Below are positions 17,017-26,174 of a stretch of DNA of 64,000 bases, one piece after another; within the stretch, counting starts at the first letter, position 1; each line of letters opens with the position of its first letter. The notes below the pieces were generated by a model, which ran no database searches, was not told where the DNA came from, and saw only the letters and a program-made list of their open reading frames with translations. Source of the stretch: Stutzerimonas stutzeri. Lineage in GTDB: Bacteria > Pseudomonadota > Gammaproteobacteria > Pseudomonadales > Pseudomonadaceae. The position numbers were made by a program, and so were the translations under genes. The DNA lies in contig NZ_CP139348.1 in the NCBI RefSeq assembly GCF_038561965.1, positions 3,348,001 to 3,412,000 on the forward strand, given 5' to 3'.

Positions 17017-18756
17017 ATGCAGAAGTCCCAAGCCTACGGCCAGCGTCTGTTGCGCGGACAGTCACCGACCTACCAGAGGCTGCAGGCACGCTTCGCCGAG
17101 GACGGTCAGGAAGAGCCCTGCGGCCCGGTGATCCTGCACTGCGGGTGGGGGCGAATCCTGGTTGGCCACACCTATTCGGACCCCGCGCAGATCGCCGCCG
17201 AGCTGCTCAACGAGCAGGCCGGTGAGCGCGACATCGCGCTGTATGTAGCCGCACCGCATCAGGTGCTCTCCTATGCACCGCAGCAACTCTTCCTCGACCC
17301 CTCCGATACCCTGCGCATCTGGTTCAGCGACTACCGCCCCTCGCAGAAACGTTTCCGTGGTTTTTGCGTGCGCCGCGCGCAGAACGAGACGGACTGGCAG
17401 GCTATCAATGGTCTGTACCAGTCTCGCGGCATGATGCCGGTCGACCCGGAGCGCTGCACGCCGCGCGAACAAGGCGGCCCGGTGTACTGGCTGGCCGAGG
17501 ACGAAACGTCGGGACAGATCATCGGCAGCGTCATGGGTATCGATCACCATCGCGCCTTTCATGATCCTGAGCACGGCTCGAGCCTCTGGTGCCTCGCCGT
17601 GTCGCCCAGCTGCGCGCGACCCGGTGTCGGTGAAGCGCTGGTGCGCCACCTGATCGAACACTACATGGGCCGCGGGCTGGCCTACCTTGACCTGTCGGTG
17701 CTGCACGACAACCAGCAGGCCAAGGCGCTATACGCAAAGCTCGGCTTCCGCGATCTGCAAACCTTCACCGTCAAGCGCAAGAACAGCTTCAATCAACCGC
17801 TGTTTCTTGGCCCAGGGCCGGAAGCGAAGCTCAACCCCTACGCCAAGATCATCGTCGACGAAGCCCGCCGCCGCGGCATCGAGATCGAGGTCAACGATGC
17901 CGAAGCTGGGCTGTTCACTCTGACCCAGGGCGGGCGCCGCGTACGCTGCCGGGAATCGCTGTCCGACCTGACGTCGGCCGTGAGCATGACGCTCTGCCAG
18001 GACAAGCGTCTGACTCACCGCACCCTCTCCCATGCAGGCATTTGCCTGCCGGCGCAACGGTTGGCAGGCAGTCCGGCCGACAACGCAGCCTTCCTTGCCG
18101 AGCACGGCAGTGTGGTGGTCAAGCCGGTGGACGGCGAACAGGGCATGGGCGTCGCGGTTGACCTGCGCGACGCCGGCGAAGTGGAAGAGGCCATCCAGCG
18201 CGCCCGCCAGTTCGACAGTCGCGTGCTGCTGGAGAGTTTTCACCCAGGCTCCGATCTGCGCATCGTAGTCATCGGCTTCGAGGTGGTCGCCGCGGCGATA
18301 CGCCGGCCGGCAGAGGTCATTGGCGACGGCCGCACCAGCATCGGCTCGCTGATCGAGAAGCAGAGCCGCCGTCGGCAGGCCGCAACCGGAGGCGAAAGCT
18401 CCATTCCCCTGGACGAGGAAACCCAGCGTTGCCTGCGTGATGCCGGTTTCGATTTCGACAGTGTCTTGCCCGACGGCCAGCGCCTGTCAGTACGCCGCAC
18501 CGCCAACCTGCATACCGGCGGCACGCTGGAAGACGTCACGGCGCAGCTGCATCCCGAGCTGATCGACGCAGCCGTGAGGGCCGCCCGAGCGCTGGATATC
18601 CCGGTGGTCGGGCTGGACCTGCTGGTGCCGTCACCGGACCGGCCGGAATACGTGTTCATCGAAGCTAACGAGCGCGTCGGGCTGGCCAACCATCAGCCGC
18701 AACCGACGGCGGAACGCTTCATCGATCTGCTGTTCCCGCTCAGTACCGCAGGCTGA
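17017..18756 (+). CDS. N-acetylglutaminylglutamine synthetase (GNAT plus ATP-grasp)
   Basis: The 579-residue protein has a central GNAT acetyltransferase domain (about 115-265, with LAVSPSCARPGVGEALV as the acetyl-CoA loop) and a C-terminal ATP-grasp ligase domain (about 300-579, with VVKPVDGEQGMGV and EYVFIEANERVG). This matches the TIGR03103 synthetase, which acetylates and joins glutamines to make the dipeptide that the upstream amidotransferase amidates. AAAGGA before ATG 17017 fixes the start. It lies between the amidotransferase and the NAGGN peptidase in one direction. Confidence 0.9.
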   Translation: MQKSQAYGQRLLRGQSPTYQRLQARFAEDGQEEPCGPVILHCGWGRILVGHTYSDPAQIAAELLNEQAGERDIALYVAAPHQVLSYAPQQLFLDPSDTLRIWFSDYRPSQKRFRGFCVRRAQNETDWQAINGLYQSRGMMPVDPERCTPREQGGPVYWLAEDETSGQIIGSVMGIDHHRAFHDPEHGSSLWCLAVSPSCARPGVGEALVRHLIEHYMGRGLAYLDLSVLHDNQQAKALYAKLGFRDLQTFTVKRKNSFNQPLFLGPGPEAKLNPYAKIIVDEARRRGIEIEVNDAEAGLFTLTQGGRRVRCRESLSDLTSAVSMTLCQDKRLTHRTLSHAGICLPAQRLAGSPADNAAFLAEHGSVVVKPVDGEQGMGVAVDLRDAGEVEEAIQRARQFDSRVLLESFHPGSDLRIVVIGFEVVAAAIRRPAEVIGDGRTSIGSLIEKQSRRRQAATGGESSIPLDEETQRCLRDAGFDFDSVLPDGQRLSVRRTANLHTGGTLEDVTAQLHPELIDAAVRAARALDIPVVGLDLLVPSPDRPEYVFIEANERVGLANHQPQPTAERFIDLLFPLSTAG

Positions 18757-18841
18757 GCCTGACGCGCCCCGGCGCTGACCGGGCCGCGGCGATCTGTTCG
18801 CCGCTATCGCGCGGGTCACGCTCTCCGATATTCACTCCATC

Positions 18842-18862
18842 CGGCGGCTGAAGAAGCCGCCG
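18842..18862 (+). other. Hairpin in the leader of the NAGGN peptidase gene
   Basis: CGGCGGCT (18842-18849) and AGCCGCCG (18855-18862) form a perfect 8-bp stem with a 5-base loop. It ends 15 bases before the next ATG and has no T-tract, so it is more likely a processing or translation-control structure than a terminator. Confidence 0.4.
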
Positions 18863-18877
18863 TCAACAGGAGCTCCC

Positions 18878-20083
18878 ATGACTGCAAAACTACCCGAACC
18901 CGACCTCAACTACATGCAACGCGTGTTGCTGGAAATGCTCGCCATTCCGAGCCCAACCGGCTTCACCGATACCATCGTGCGCTATGTCGCCGAGCGGCTG
19001 ACCGAGCTGGGCATCCCCTTCGAGCTGACCCGCCGCGGCACCATTCGCGCCACCCTCAAAGGCCGGCGCTACAGTCCGGACCGGGCCGTGGCTGCACACT
19101 TGGACACCATTGGCGCCATCGTGCGCGAGATTCACGACACCGGCCGCCTCGGCCTCGCACCCGTTGGCTGCTGGTCGAGCCGCTTCGCCGAGGGCAGTCG
19201 CGTCAGCGTCTTCACCGACACCGGCGTGATCCGCGGCAGCGTGCTGCCGCTGCTGGCCTCGGGGCATGCCTTCAATACCGCGGTAGATGAGGCCCCGGTC
19301 AGCTGGGACCACGTCGAGCTGCGCCTGGATGCCTACACCTACAGCCGCAACGAAACCTGCGCGTTGGGGGTGAACGTCGGTGACTTCGTCGCCTTCGATC
19401 CGATGCCGGAATTCACCGAGAGTGGCTACATCAGTGCCCGACACCTGGATGACAAGGCAGGCGTCGCCGCCCTGCTCGCCGCCCTCAAGGCTATCGTCGA
19501 AAGTGGCCGCGAGCCGCCCATCGACGTGCACCCGCTGTTCACCATCACCGAGGAAACCGGTTCCGGCGCAGCGGGCGCGCTGCCTTGGGATGTCAGTGAG
19601 TTCGTCGGGATCGACATCGCCCCGGCCGCCAAGGGCCAGGCGTCCAGCGAACATGCCGTTACGGTGGCGATGCAGGATTCCGGCGGGCCCTACGACTTCC
19701 ATCTCTCGCGCCATCTGCTCAAGCTTGCCGGCGAGCACGAGATTCCGGTGCGCCGCGACCTTTTCCGCTATTACCACAGTGATGCCCAGTCGGCCGTCGA
19801 GGCCGGACACGACATACGCACCGCGCTGGTAGCATTCGGCTGCGATGCGACCCACGGCTACGAGCGCACCCATATCGACAGTCTCGCCGCCATGAGTAGT
19901 CTGCTCTGCGGCTACATGCTCAGCCAGCCGGTCTTCGCCAGCGATGCGCCGCATGGGAAGGACTCGCTGGAACGTTTCAGCCATCAACTGGAGCACGACG
20001 CGCAGATGGAGAACGATACCCGCGTGCCACCGGTCGATACCCTGATCGGCCGCCAGCATCATCCGCAGGAGCGCGACAGCTGA
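18878..20083 (+). CDS. M42-family peptidase of the NAGGN osmoprotectant system
   Basis: The 401-residue metallopeptidase has the co-catalytic metal-site motifs of M42/M20-like enzymes: AAHLDTIGA (about residue 70), HLDDKAGVAA with the bridging Asp (about 190), and ITEETGSGA with the catalytic Glu pair (about 223). In this cluster it corresponds to the TIGR03106 peptidase associated with NAGGN, thought to turn over or process the osmolyte. A GGAG-type site precedes ATG 18878. The frame ends with a polar tail of about 40 residues (…HHPQERDS) beyond the peptidase core. Confidence 0.88.
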   Translation: MTAKLPEPDLNYMQRVLLEMLAIPSPTGFTDTIVRYVAERLTELGIPFELTRRGTIRATLKGRRYSPDRAVAAHLDTIGAIVREIHDTGRLGLAPVGCWSSRFAEGSRVSVFTDTGVIRGSVLPLLASGHAFNTAVDEAPVSWDHVELRLDAYTYSRNETCALGVNVGDFVAFDPMPEFTESGYISARHLDDKAGVAALLAALKAIVESGREPPIDVHPLFTITEETGSGAAGALPWDVSEFVGIDIAPAAKGQASSEHAVTVAMQDSGGPYDFHLSRHLLKLAGEHEIPVRRDLFRYYHSDAQSAVEAGHDIRTALVAFGCDATHGYERTHIDSLAAMSSLLCGYMLSQPVFASDAPHGKDSLERFSHQLEHDAQMENDTRVPPVDTLIGRQHHPQERDS

Positions 20084-20240
20084 GGCAACGCATTGCGAGA
20101 CAAGCTGCCCGCTTGATGAAGGCGGCGCTTGCCGCTTTGCGCGTAACTCGGCAAAGTTAACCGGACAAGGACGTGCGGCACTCTGAAGGCGCCATGTAGA
20201 GCCCCAAGGATTCGGTTCCGTCACACCGCTCTACTAATAT

Positions 20241-20265
20241 GTGCAGCCCTGCCACAGGGCTGCGC
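20241..20265 (+). other. Strong hairpin in the leader of the hybrid kinase gene
   Basis: GCAGCCCTG (20243-20251) and CAGGGCTGC (20255-20263) form a 9-bp perfect stem with a CCA loop, extendable by a T-G and a G-C pair to 20241-20265. It lies about 20 bases before the ATG at 20284 and has no T-tract. A role in attenuation or translation control is possible but unproven. Confidence 0.45.
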
Positions 20266-20283
20266 ACCCTTCCGGATCGAAAC

Positions 20284-23028
20284 ATGTTGCCGCGTTCATG
20301 CCTGGCTCTGCTGCTGTTTTGCCTATCGCTTCAAGCCTGGGCATTCATGCCTGTGGTGGTCGATTCAATTGATTCGCGCCAGTCGCTGGGCGTGGGTACT
20401 CGCTACCTGGAAGATCCGAACGGAGAGCTGAGCGCCGACGAGGTCATGGCGCTGCCATCGGAACGCTTTCAGGCGGTCAAGGGCGGGCACGTCAACGAAG
20501 GCAAGAACAGCTCGACCTGGTGGCTGCGCGCCAGCCTGACGAACCGTCTCGCCGAGCCACTGGGCGGCTTCGTCGAGATCAACTATCCACTGCTCGACCA
20601 TATCGAGCTGTTCTTGCAGTACCCCGACGGCAGCATCAGCCGCCAGCTGACCGGCGATCTCTATCCGTTCTCGGAGCGGCCGGTCAAAGTCAGTAACTTC
20701 TGGTTTCCCGTCGAGCTACCTCCGGGCGACACCACCCTGCTGCTGCGGATCAAGACCACCAGTACGCTTTACGTGCCGCTGTATTTCAGTAGCTACAACA
20801 CCAGTGCAGCCGAGGAGCAGGAACTGAGCGGCCTGAGCGGCGCGTTCTACGGCGTGCTGTTCGCGATGTTCTGCTACAACCTGTTCCTCTTCGTTTCCCT
20901 GCGCGAGCCGGCGTATTTCTGGTATCTGGTCTACACCCTCAATGTTGGCCTGTTCGCGCTCTCCTTCGACGGCCTGCTGGTCAAGTGGCTGCAAGATGAC
21001 GGCGGGCTGGTGGCGCTTGGCATCTACGTCCTGATGTTCAGTCACTGCCTGATCGCCATCCAGTTCAGCCGGCACTTCCTGCATACCCGCGAGCTGTTTC
21101 CGCGGCTCGACCTGGTACTGCGTTGCACATTGCTGGTGGCACTGGGCAGCATGATTTCCGGTCTGCTGCTGGATGTGCAGACCTGGAGCATTCTTGCCAG
21201 CGTGACGGTAATCATCGCCTCCATCGGCCTGCTGGTGACTGGCGCCTTCGTCTGGCGCCGCGGCGTGCGCTACGGGGTTTACTACACGCTCGCCTGGGGC
21301 GTGCTGCTGGCGTCATTCATTCTTGTCACTGCCGGTTCGCTAGGTGTCGAGCTATTCGGTCTGTATGGCGCTGGGGTGGTCAAGGCCAGCGTCGCGTTCG
21401 AGCTGATCACCCTGTCCATTGGTCTGGCCGACCGTATCAACCTGCTCAAGGAAGAAGGTTACCGTTCGCGTGAAGCCGCCGAGCGGGCCGCCAGCGAGAA
21501 CGAGGCCAAGAGCCGTTTCCTGGCCAAGATGAGCCATGAGATCCGCACACCGCTGAACGGCGTGCTCGGCATGCTGCAACTGCTGCGTGAAACGCCGCTA
21601 GACCGCAGCCAGCAGTTCTATCTGGACACCATTTCCAGCTCCGGCAATTCGCTGATGGCGGTGATCAACGACATCCTCGACTACGCGCGGATAGGCTCCG
21701 GCAAGCTGAGCCTGGAAGACATCGACTTCGACCTGGAAATTCTGATCTCCGAAACCATCAGACTGTTCACCGCCCAGGCGCTGGAAAAGCAGCTGAGCCT
21801 GCACGTTGGCCTGGAACCCGGCGTGCCGCGGCGCATCCGCGGCGACCCGACGCGTCTCAAGCAGATCCTCATGAACCTGCTGAGCAATGCGCTGAAGTTC
21901 ACCGAACACGGCCACGTAGTGCTTGAGGTGTCCTGTCGCCAGACGCCGGATGGCGGACCGCGGCTGGTGTTCTGCGTCAGCGACAGTGGCATCGGCATGC
22001 GTCAGGAAGTGCTAGCGCAGCTCTTCGAATCATTCTCCCAGGGCGACTCGAGCACCACCCGGCGTTACGGCGGCAGCGGGCTCGGTCTGGCGATCAGCAA
22101 AGAGCTGGTGGAAATGATGAACGGCCACATCGAGGTGCAGAGCGCCCCGGGCCGCGGCAGCCGTTTCTGCTTCGAAATCCCCCTGCAAACCGCCACCGAC
22201 GTGGAAGACCCACTGACCCAGCTGCTGGCAGGCCGCCCCGCCCTGCTCGCCTCGCAAGACGCCCAGGGCCTGGAGGCACTCAGCCATCTGCTGCGGCGCT
22301 GGGGCATGCGCACCGAACGTTGCCTGATACCGGATCGCCTACCGGACTATCTCGCCGATTTCACCGCCCCACCGCTGCTGGTGTTACTGGCGCCATGGCC
22401 AGGCAGCCCAAGCCAGTGGTTGGAACGCCTGCGGCCGCATCTCGAGGCGAATCAGCGGGTGCTCATGCTCTACTCGCCGATTCACAAACCGCCGCCGCTG
22501 ACGCCTGATCTGCGCCTGATTAGCCTGGCGCTACCGCTGCAGAGCGCCCCGCTGCGCGAGGCGTTGCAGGCGCTCTACGAACACGAGCCCGCTCCATTGG
22601 CCGAAACCGACAAGGCCTCGAGTGCGCCGCTGCAAAGCGAACCCTGCATTCTCGTGGCCGAGGACAATCCGGTGAATCAGATGGTGGTTCGTGGCCTGCT
22701 GAAAAAACGCGGCTATGCCGTGCAGCTCGCCGACAATGGACGTCAGGCCGTGGACCTCTACCGCCGCGACCCGAACGCCGTGCAATTGATTCTGATGGAT
22801 TGCGAAATGCCGGAGCTGGACGGATTCGAGGCCAGCCGGCAGATACGCAAGCTGGAGGCGGACCAGCAATTGCAGGCCGTACCGATCATCGCCGTGACTG
22901 CGCATGTGCTGGCCGAACATCGCCAGCGTGGCCTGGAATCCGGAATGGACGAGTTCATCGGCAAACCGCTGGAAAGCCGGCAACTGTATGCTTGCCTGGA
23001 CAGCTATCTGCAGAGCGGCGCGAGCTAG
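20284..23028 (+). CDS. Hybrid sensor histidine kinase with 7TMR-DISM sensor
   Basis: The 914-residue inner-membrane kinase has a signal peptide, a periplasmic 7TMR-DISM extracellular domain (about 30-180), seven predicted membrane helices (about 185-380), a HisKA domain with phospho-acceptor His418 (MSHEIRTPLNG), an HATPase domain (GGSGLGLAIS) and a C-terminal receiver with phospho-acceptor Asp839 (ILMDCEMPELDG) and conserved Lys (FIGKPLE). DISM sensors are thought to bind carbohydrate-like ligands. It corresponds in position to a P. aeruginosa kinase beside the NAGGN genes, so a link to osmotic adaptation is plausible but inferred. No separate response regulator lies next to it. Confidence 0.9.
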   Translation: MLPRSCLALLLFCLSLQAWAFMPVVVDSIDSRQSLGVGTRYLEDPNGELSADEVMALPSERFQAVKGGHVNEGKNSSTWWLRASLTNRLAEPLGGFVEINYPLLDHIELFLQYPDGSISRQLTGDLYPFSERPVKVSNFWFPVELPPGDTTLLLRIKTTSTLYVPLYFSSYNTSAAEEQELSGLSGAFYGVLFAMFCYNLFLFVSLREPAYFWYLVYTLNVGLFALSFDGLLVKWLQDDGGLVALGIYVLMFSHCLIAIQFSRHFLHTRELFPRLDLVLRCTLLVALGSMISGLLLDVQTWSILASVTVIIASIGLLVTGAFVWRRGVRYGVYYTLAWGVLLASFILVTAGSLGVELFGLYGAGVVKASVAFELITLSIGLADRINLLKEEGYRSREAAERAASENEAKSRFLAKMSHEIRTPLNGVLGMLQLLRETPLDRSQQFYLDTISSSGNSLMAVINDILDYARIGSGKLSLEDIDFDLEILISETIRLFTAQALEKQLSLHVGLEPGVPRRIRGDPTRLKQILMNLLSNALKFTEHGHVVLEVSCRQTPDGGPRLVFCVSDSGIGMRQEVLAQLFESFSQGDSSTTRRYGGSGLGLAISKELVEMMNGHIEVQSAPGRGSRFCFEIPLQTATDVEDPLTQLLAGRPALLASQDAQGLEALSHLLRRWGMRTERCLIPDRLPDYLADFTAPPLLVLLAPWPGSPSQWLERLRPHLEANQRVLMLYSPIHKPPPLTPDLRLISLALPLQSAPLREALQALYEHEPAPLAETDKASSAPLQSEPCILVAEDNPVNQMVVRGLLKKRGYAVQLADNGRQAVDLYRRDPNAVQLILMDCEMPELDGFEASRQIRKLEADQQLQAVPIIAVTAHVLAEHRQRGLESGMDEFIGKPLESRQLYACLDSYLQSGAS

Positions 23029-23073
23029 GTTGCGCCAGCTCCGCGCCATGCCCGGCCCATCCGAAGAAGTCCC

Positions 23074-23301
23074 ATGCTCATACCCCACGACCAGCTTGAA
23101 CCGGACACCCTGACCCGCCTCATTGAAGATTTCGTCACCCGCGACGGCACTGACAACGGCGATGAAACCCCGCTTGAAACCCGCGTGACACGGGTACGCC
23201 GAGCACTGGACAAGGGTGAAGCGGTGATCGTGTTCGATGCCGACAGTCAGCAATGCCAGCTGGCACTCAGACGCGACGTGCCGCGCGAGTGGCTGGGCTG
23301 A
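23074..23301 (+). CDS. YheU family protein (UPF0270)
   Basis: The 75-residue acidic protein begins MLIPHDQLEPDTLTRLIEDFV, the hallmark of YheU/UPF0270 proteins, and contains the conserved VIVFDADSQQ segment. The family is widespread in gammaproteobacteria and has no established function. It starts 45 bases after the kinase gene in the same direction and is convergent with the next gene, 25 bases away. Confidence 0.88.
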   Translation: MLIPHDQLEPDTLTRLIEDFVTRDGTDNGDETPLETRVTRVRRALDKGEAVIVFDADSQQCQLALRRDVPREWLG

Positions 23302-23326
23302 GCGCGTCGGCAGGCGTCAGATTCAA

Positions 23327-23755
23327 TCAGCCAAACAGGCCGCTTTCCCGCTCCCAGGCACAGCGCATGCGCAGGTCGCTCTGTTGCGGACTGTGGCTGC
23401 CCGCATCGGTCTGCCAGCGAAAGGTGTGCGTGCCGTTGAGTTCGGTTTCCAGGTGCACCACGGCGCTGGTCCAGTACAGCTGCTTGAGCAGCTCCTCGAA
23501 GCGCTGGACCCAGAGCGTCCACTCGTATTCCACCGCGCGGTAGCTGGCGCCGAAGTGGATGACCTGGGTCTGATAAAGGCCCAGTTCCTCGTTACGACAG
23601 AAGGAAAACATCTCGCGTCCGATGAAGGGCCAGGCTTCGCCCTGCGGCAGCGCCTGGACCGCAGCGAGGTTGTTCGCCCGTCGTTGACGGCACTGCTCGG
23701 GGTCGGCGGAAGGCCAGTCACGGATGCAGCCATAGACGATGGACTCAGACTCCAC
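23327..23755 (-). CDS. Hypothetical soluble protein (142 aa)
   Basis: GTG 23755 is preceded by GGAG at 6 bases, so I take it over a longer GTG-started frame from 23806 that has no ribosome site. The 142 residues are soluble, with many Trp and Tyr (YEWTLWVQRFEELLKQLYW) and a helix-rich centre; no signal peptide or known motif stands out. There are four Cys (CIRD, EQC, FSFC, RCAW) with no metal-site spacing. It is convergent with the YheU gene. Function unknown. Confidence 0.6.
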   Translation of the reverse strand: MESESIVYGCIRDWPSADPEQCRQRRANNLAAVQALPQGEAWPFIGREMFSFCRNEELGLYQTQVIHFGASYRAVEYEWTLWVQRFEELLKQLYWTSAVVHLETELNGTHTFRWQTDAGSHSPQQSDLRMRCAWERESGLFG

Positions 23756-23868
23756 TCGAAACTCCGGAAACGCGGGGACGGGACACAACGGCGAGCTTTC
23801 TAGCACAGCCCGGCGGGCGGGTCACCCGCGGCTTGGGAAGTGGTGAAACAGGCCACAGCCTGAGCGTT

Positions 23869-25026
23869 TTAGCCGCCCGTGTGTCGAGGCCGCAAGCGCA
23901 TCGCCAGTAGCGACATGCACGCAGCCATGCTCGTCAGTACCAGGAACGGCATACGGTAGTCACCCGCCAGGTCGCGCCCGAGTCCGGCGAGCACCGGCGT
24001 CAGGCAGGCAAGGCAGTAGCCGGTGCAGAGCATCATCGCGGTGAGCCGGCTGACCGCCAGCGGCGTGCTGGCTTCGTACATCGGCGAGATCAGCGCCAGG
24101 GAAAAGGTACCGTTGAGCGCGACACCGAGCAGCATGCAGACCAGCAGCGGCTGCCAGTTCGGCGCCAAGGCGATCAGCGCCAGACATAGCGTCGCCAGCA
24201 CACCGCAGGCCGCCATGATCCGATGCCGGTTGCCCAGCCGCTGCGCCAGCCACGGCATGGCAAAAGCACTGGGCAGGCCGATGAGCATGAAGGCGCTGAA
24301 GAACGCATTGCTTTGCAGCAGGCTGTAACCAACCTCGTGATAACGCGCCACCAACCAGGTAGCCAACGCATAGAACAACCCGGCCTGCAGGGCGAAATAA
24401 ATGCTCAGCAGCCAGGCCCGCGGTTCCGTCCAGGGCAGCCCGGCACGACTGTCGCTGGCGGTTTCCGGCTGGTTGGGCAGCCGCAACCAGATCAGCAATG
24501 CTGCCAGTGCCGGCAACGCCCATAGCGCGAGACCACGCGTCCACTCCTGCCCCATCGCTTCGGTGGCCGGTGCTGTCACCACTACCCCGAGGGTGCCGCC
24601 GACCGCCATGCTCAGCGAATACCACGCCGCCGTCTGGCCCATGCGTTCGAGGAAGTAACGTTTGATAAAGCCGGACAACAGCGGCCCGGCAACGGCGATC
24701 CCCGCACCGACCAGTCCGGCGGTAGCGATCAGCAGTGCTGCGCTATGGCCGAACAACCGCAGCAGCAACGCCGCACCGATCAGACCGAGACACATCGCAA
24801 TGCTGCGCTCAAGCCCGAAGCGCACGGCCAGCCGCGGCGCCAATGGCGCCAGCAGGCCCATCAGCAGAACCGGCAAGGCGGTGGTCAGGCTGATCAGCCC
24901 ACGGGATAGCGAGAGTTCTTCGGCGATGCGTTCGATCAGCGGAGCGAAGGAAGTAATGCCAGGACGCAGGTTGATCGCAGCCAGCACCAGGGCCAGCATC
25001 AACAGTCCGCGGGAGGGGAATTTCAC
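23869..25026 (-). CDS. CynX/NimT-like major facilitator transporter
   Basis: The 385-residue protein is almost all hydrophobic, with about 12 membrane helices. The first helix has the family-typical AAINLRPGITSFAPL, seen in CynX/NimT members of the MFS. Such proteins export or take up small anions or drugs (cyanate, 2-nitroimidazole); the substrate here is unknown. The start is GTG at 25026, with GGAT 7 bases upstream; an out-of-frame ATG lies just before. It follows the short-chain dehydrogenase on the same strand, with a hairpin between them. Confidence 0.83.
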   Translation of the reverse strand: MKFPSRGLLMLALVLAAINLRPGITSFAPLIERIAEELSLSRGLISLTTALPVLLMGLLAPLAPRLAVRFGLERSIAMCLGLIGAALLLRLFGHSAALLIATAGLVGAGIAVAGPLLSGFIKRYFLERMGQTAAWYSLSMAVGGTLGVVVTAPATEAMGQEWTRGLALWALPALAALLIWLRLPNQPETASDSRAGLPWTEPRAWLLSIYFALQAGLFYALATWLVARYHEVGYSLLQSNAFFSAFMLIGLPSAFAMPWLAQRLGNRHRIMAACGVLATLCLALIALAPNWQPLLVCMLLGVALNGTFSLALISPMYEASTPLAVSRLTAMMLCTGYCLACLTPVLAGLGRDLAGDYRMPFLVLTSMAACMSLLAMRLRPRHTGG

Positions 25027-25101
25027 AAGCGATCCATAGGGTTACGGCAAAAAAAGCCGGACAGGCAACCCTACTCCCCACCCTCCCCTGAAGCAACCGC
25101 A

Positions 25102-25121
25102 CCGGCCGCCGAGGCGGCCGG
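25102..25121 (-). terminator. GC-rich hairpin after the short-chain dehydrogenase gene
   Basis: CCGGCCGC (25102-25109) and GCGGCCGG (25114-25121) form an 8-bp stem with a 4-base loop, 5 bases beyond the dehydrogenase stop. There is no T-tract, so it may be a weak or Rho-assisted terminator or a 3' stabiliser. Confidence 0.45.
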
Positions 25122-25126
25122 CCACC

Positions 25127-25936
25127 TCAGAGAGCCTTGCTCTTGGCGCGCTTCTTCTCGGCCAGCAGGGCCATTTCGTCGTAGATCGCCTGCGGATTCT
25201 GCTGCTTGACCTTCCAGGCCATGCGGCCCTCATCGTGCGGCAGGATCATGAATTCGCCCTTGGCGACCTGCTGGTGAATGTAGTCGGCGATATCTGCCGC
25301 GCTGATCGGCGAGGACTCCAGCAGCTTGCCGATCTGCGCTTTCACGTTCGGCGTCGGGCCACGGAACGAGTCCAGCAGATTGGTCTGGAAGAACGACGGG
25401 CAAACCACGTGCACACCGACTTCGACCTGGCGCAGCTCCACCAGCAGGCTCTCCGAAAGCGCCACCACGCCAGCCTTCGCCACGTTGTAGTTGCTCATGC
25501 CCGGCGCCTGCATCAGTGCCGCCATCGAGGCGATGTTGATGATCTTGCCCTTGCTCTTCTGCACCAGCGGCAGGAACGCCTTGCAGCCCTTGACCACGCC
25601 CATCAGGTTGATCGCGATCTGCCATTCCCAGTCTTCCAGCGACAGCTCGTCGAAGAAGCCGCCAGAGGCCACGCCGGCATTGTTAACCACGACGTCGATG
25701 CCGCCGAGCTTCTCCTCGCAGGCCTGGGCGAAGGCGATCAGCTGGCTGTAGTCACGCACGTCGCAGCGCATCGTGAAGCCGTCACCGCCCGCTTCGCGGA
25801 CCAGCTTCAGGGTTTCCGCCAAGCCGCCTTCATTGACATCGGAAAGCGCCAGCTGCCAGCCGTCACGCGCCCAGCGCAGGGCAATCTCGCGACCGAGTCC
25901 GGAGCCGGCACCGGTAATCATCATGCGGTTGTGCAT
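25127..25936 (-). CDS. Short-chain dehydrogenase/reductase (SDR), 269 aa
   Basis: A classical SDR with TGAGSGLG (residues 8-15) for cofactor binding, the NNAG motif (VVNNAGVASGG), catalytic Ser (NIASMAAL) and YxxxK (YNVAKAG). An acidic Asp after the second strand (LALSDVNEGG) suggests NAD(H) preference. The C-terminal tail is basic (KKRAKSKAL). It starts with ATG 25936 after AAAGG. The substrate is unknown. It lies upstream of the CynX-like gene on the same strand, separated by a hairpin, so co-transcription is uncertain. Confidence 0.86.
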   Translation of the reverse strand: MHNRMMITGAGSGLGREIALRWARDGWQLALSDVNEGGLAETLKLVREAGGDGFTMRCDVRDYSQLIAFAQACEEKLGGIDVVVNNAGVASGGFFDELSLEDWEWQIAINLMGVVKGCKAFLPLVQKSKGKIINIASMAALMQAPGMSNYNVAKAGVVALSESLLVELRQVEVGVHVVCPSFFQTNLLDSFRGPTPNVKAQIGKLLESSPISAADIADYIHQQVAKGEFMILPHDEGRMAWKVKQQNPQAIYDEMALLAEKKRAKSKAL

Positions 25937-26128
25937 TGTTCTGCTGCCTTTTGTTGTTCGGTAGTGGCAGCGAGTCTAGCGAATGCCAGGGTACGGACCG
26001 GCATCCATCAGACTGATGAATGCCCTTGGCAAACCCGCGCCTCATGGGGCTGACCGCGCGGTTCCGGGCAGGCAATATGGCGGCAGCATGGGCTTGTTGC
26101 AGCCTCACGAATTGTCTGCGCCACGAAT

Positions 26129-26160
26129 AAAAAGGGCAGCCCGAGGGCTGCCCTTTTTAT
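26129..26160 (-). terminator. Rho-independent terminator after actP
   Basis: AAAAAGGGCAGCC and GGCTGCCCTTTTT (26129-26158) form a 13-bp stem with a tetraloop, flanked by A and T runs. It lies 15 bases past the actP stop at 26175 and would work on the minus strand. No plus-strand gene ends here. Confidence 0.9.
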
Positions 26161-26174
26161 TTCCGGCGACCGGA

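Noticed and set aside
18890..20224. A 444-codon minus-strand frame opposite the M42 peptidase
   Set aside because: It is the antisense of a well-supported metallopeptidase with all active-site motifs. The reverse product has no recognisable domain.
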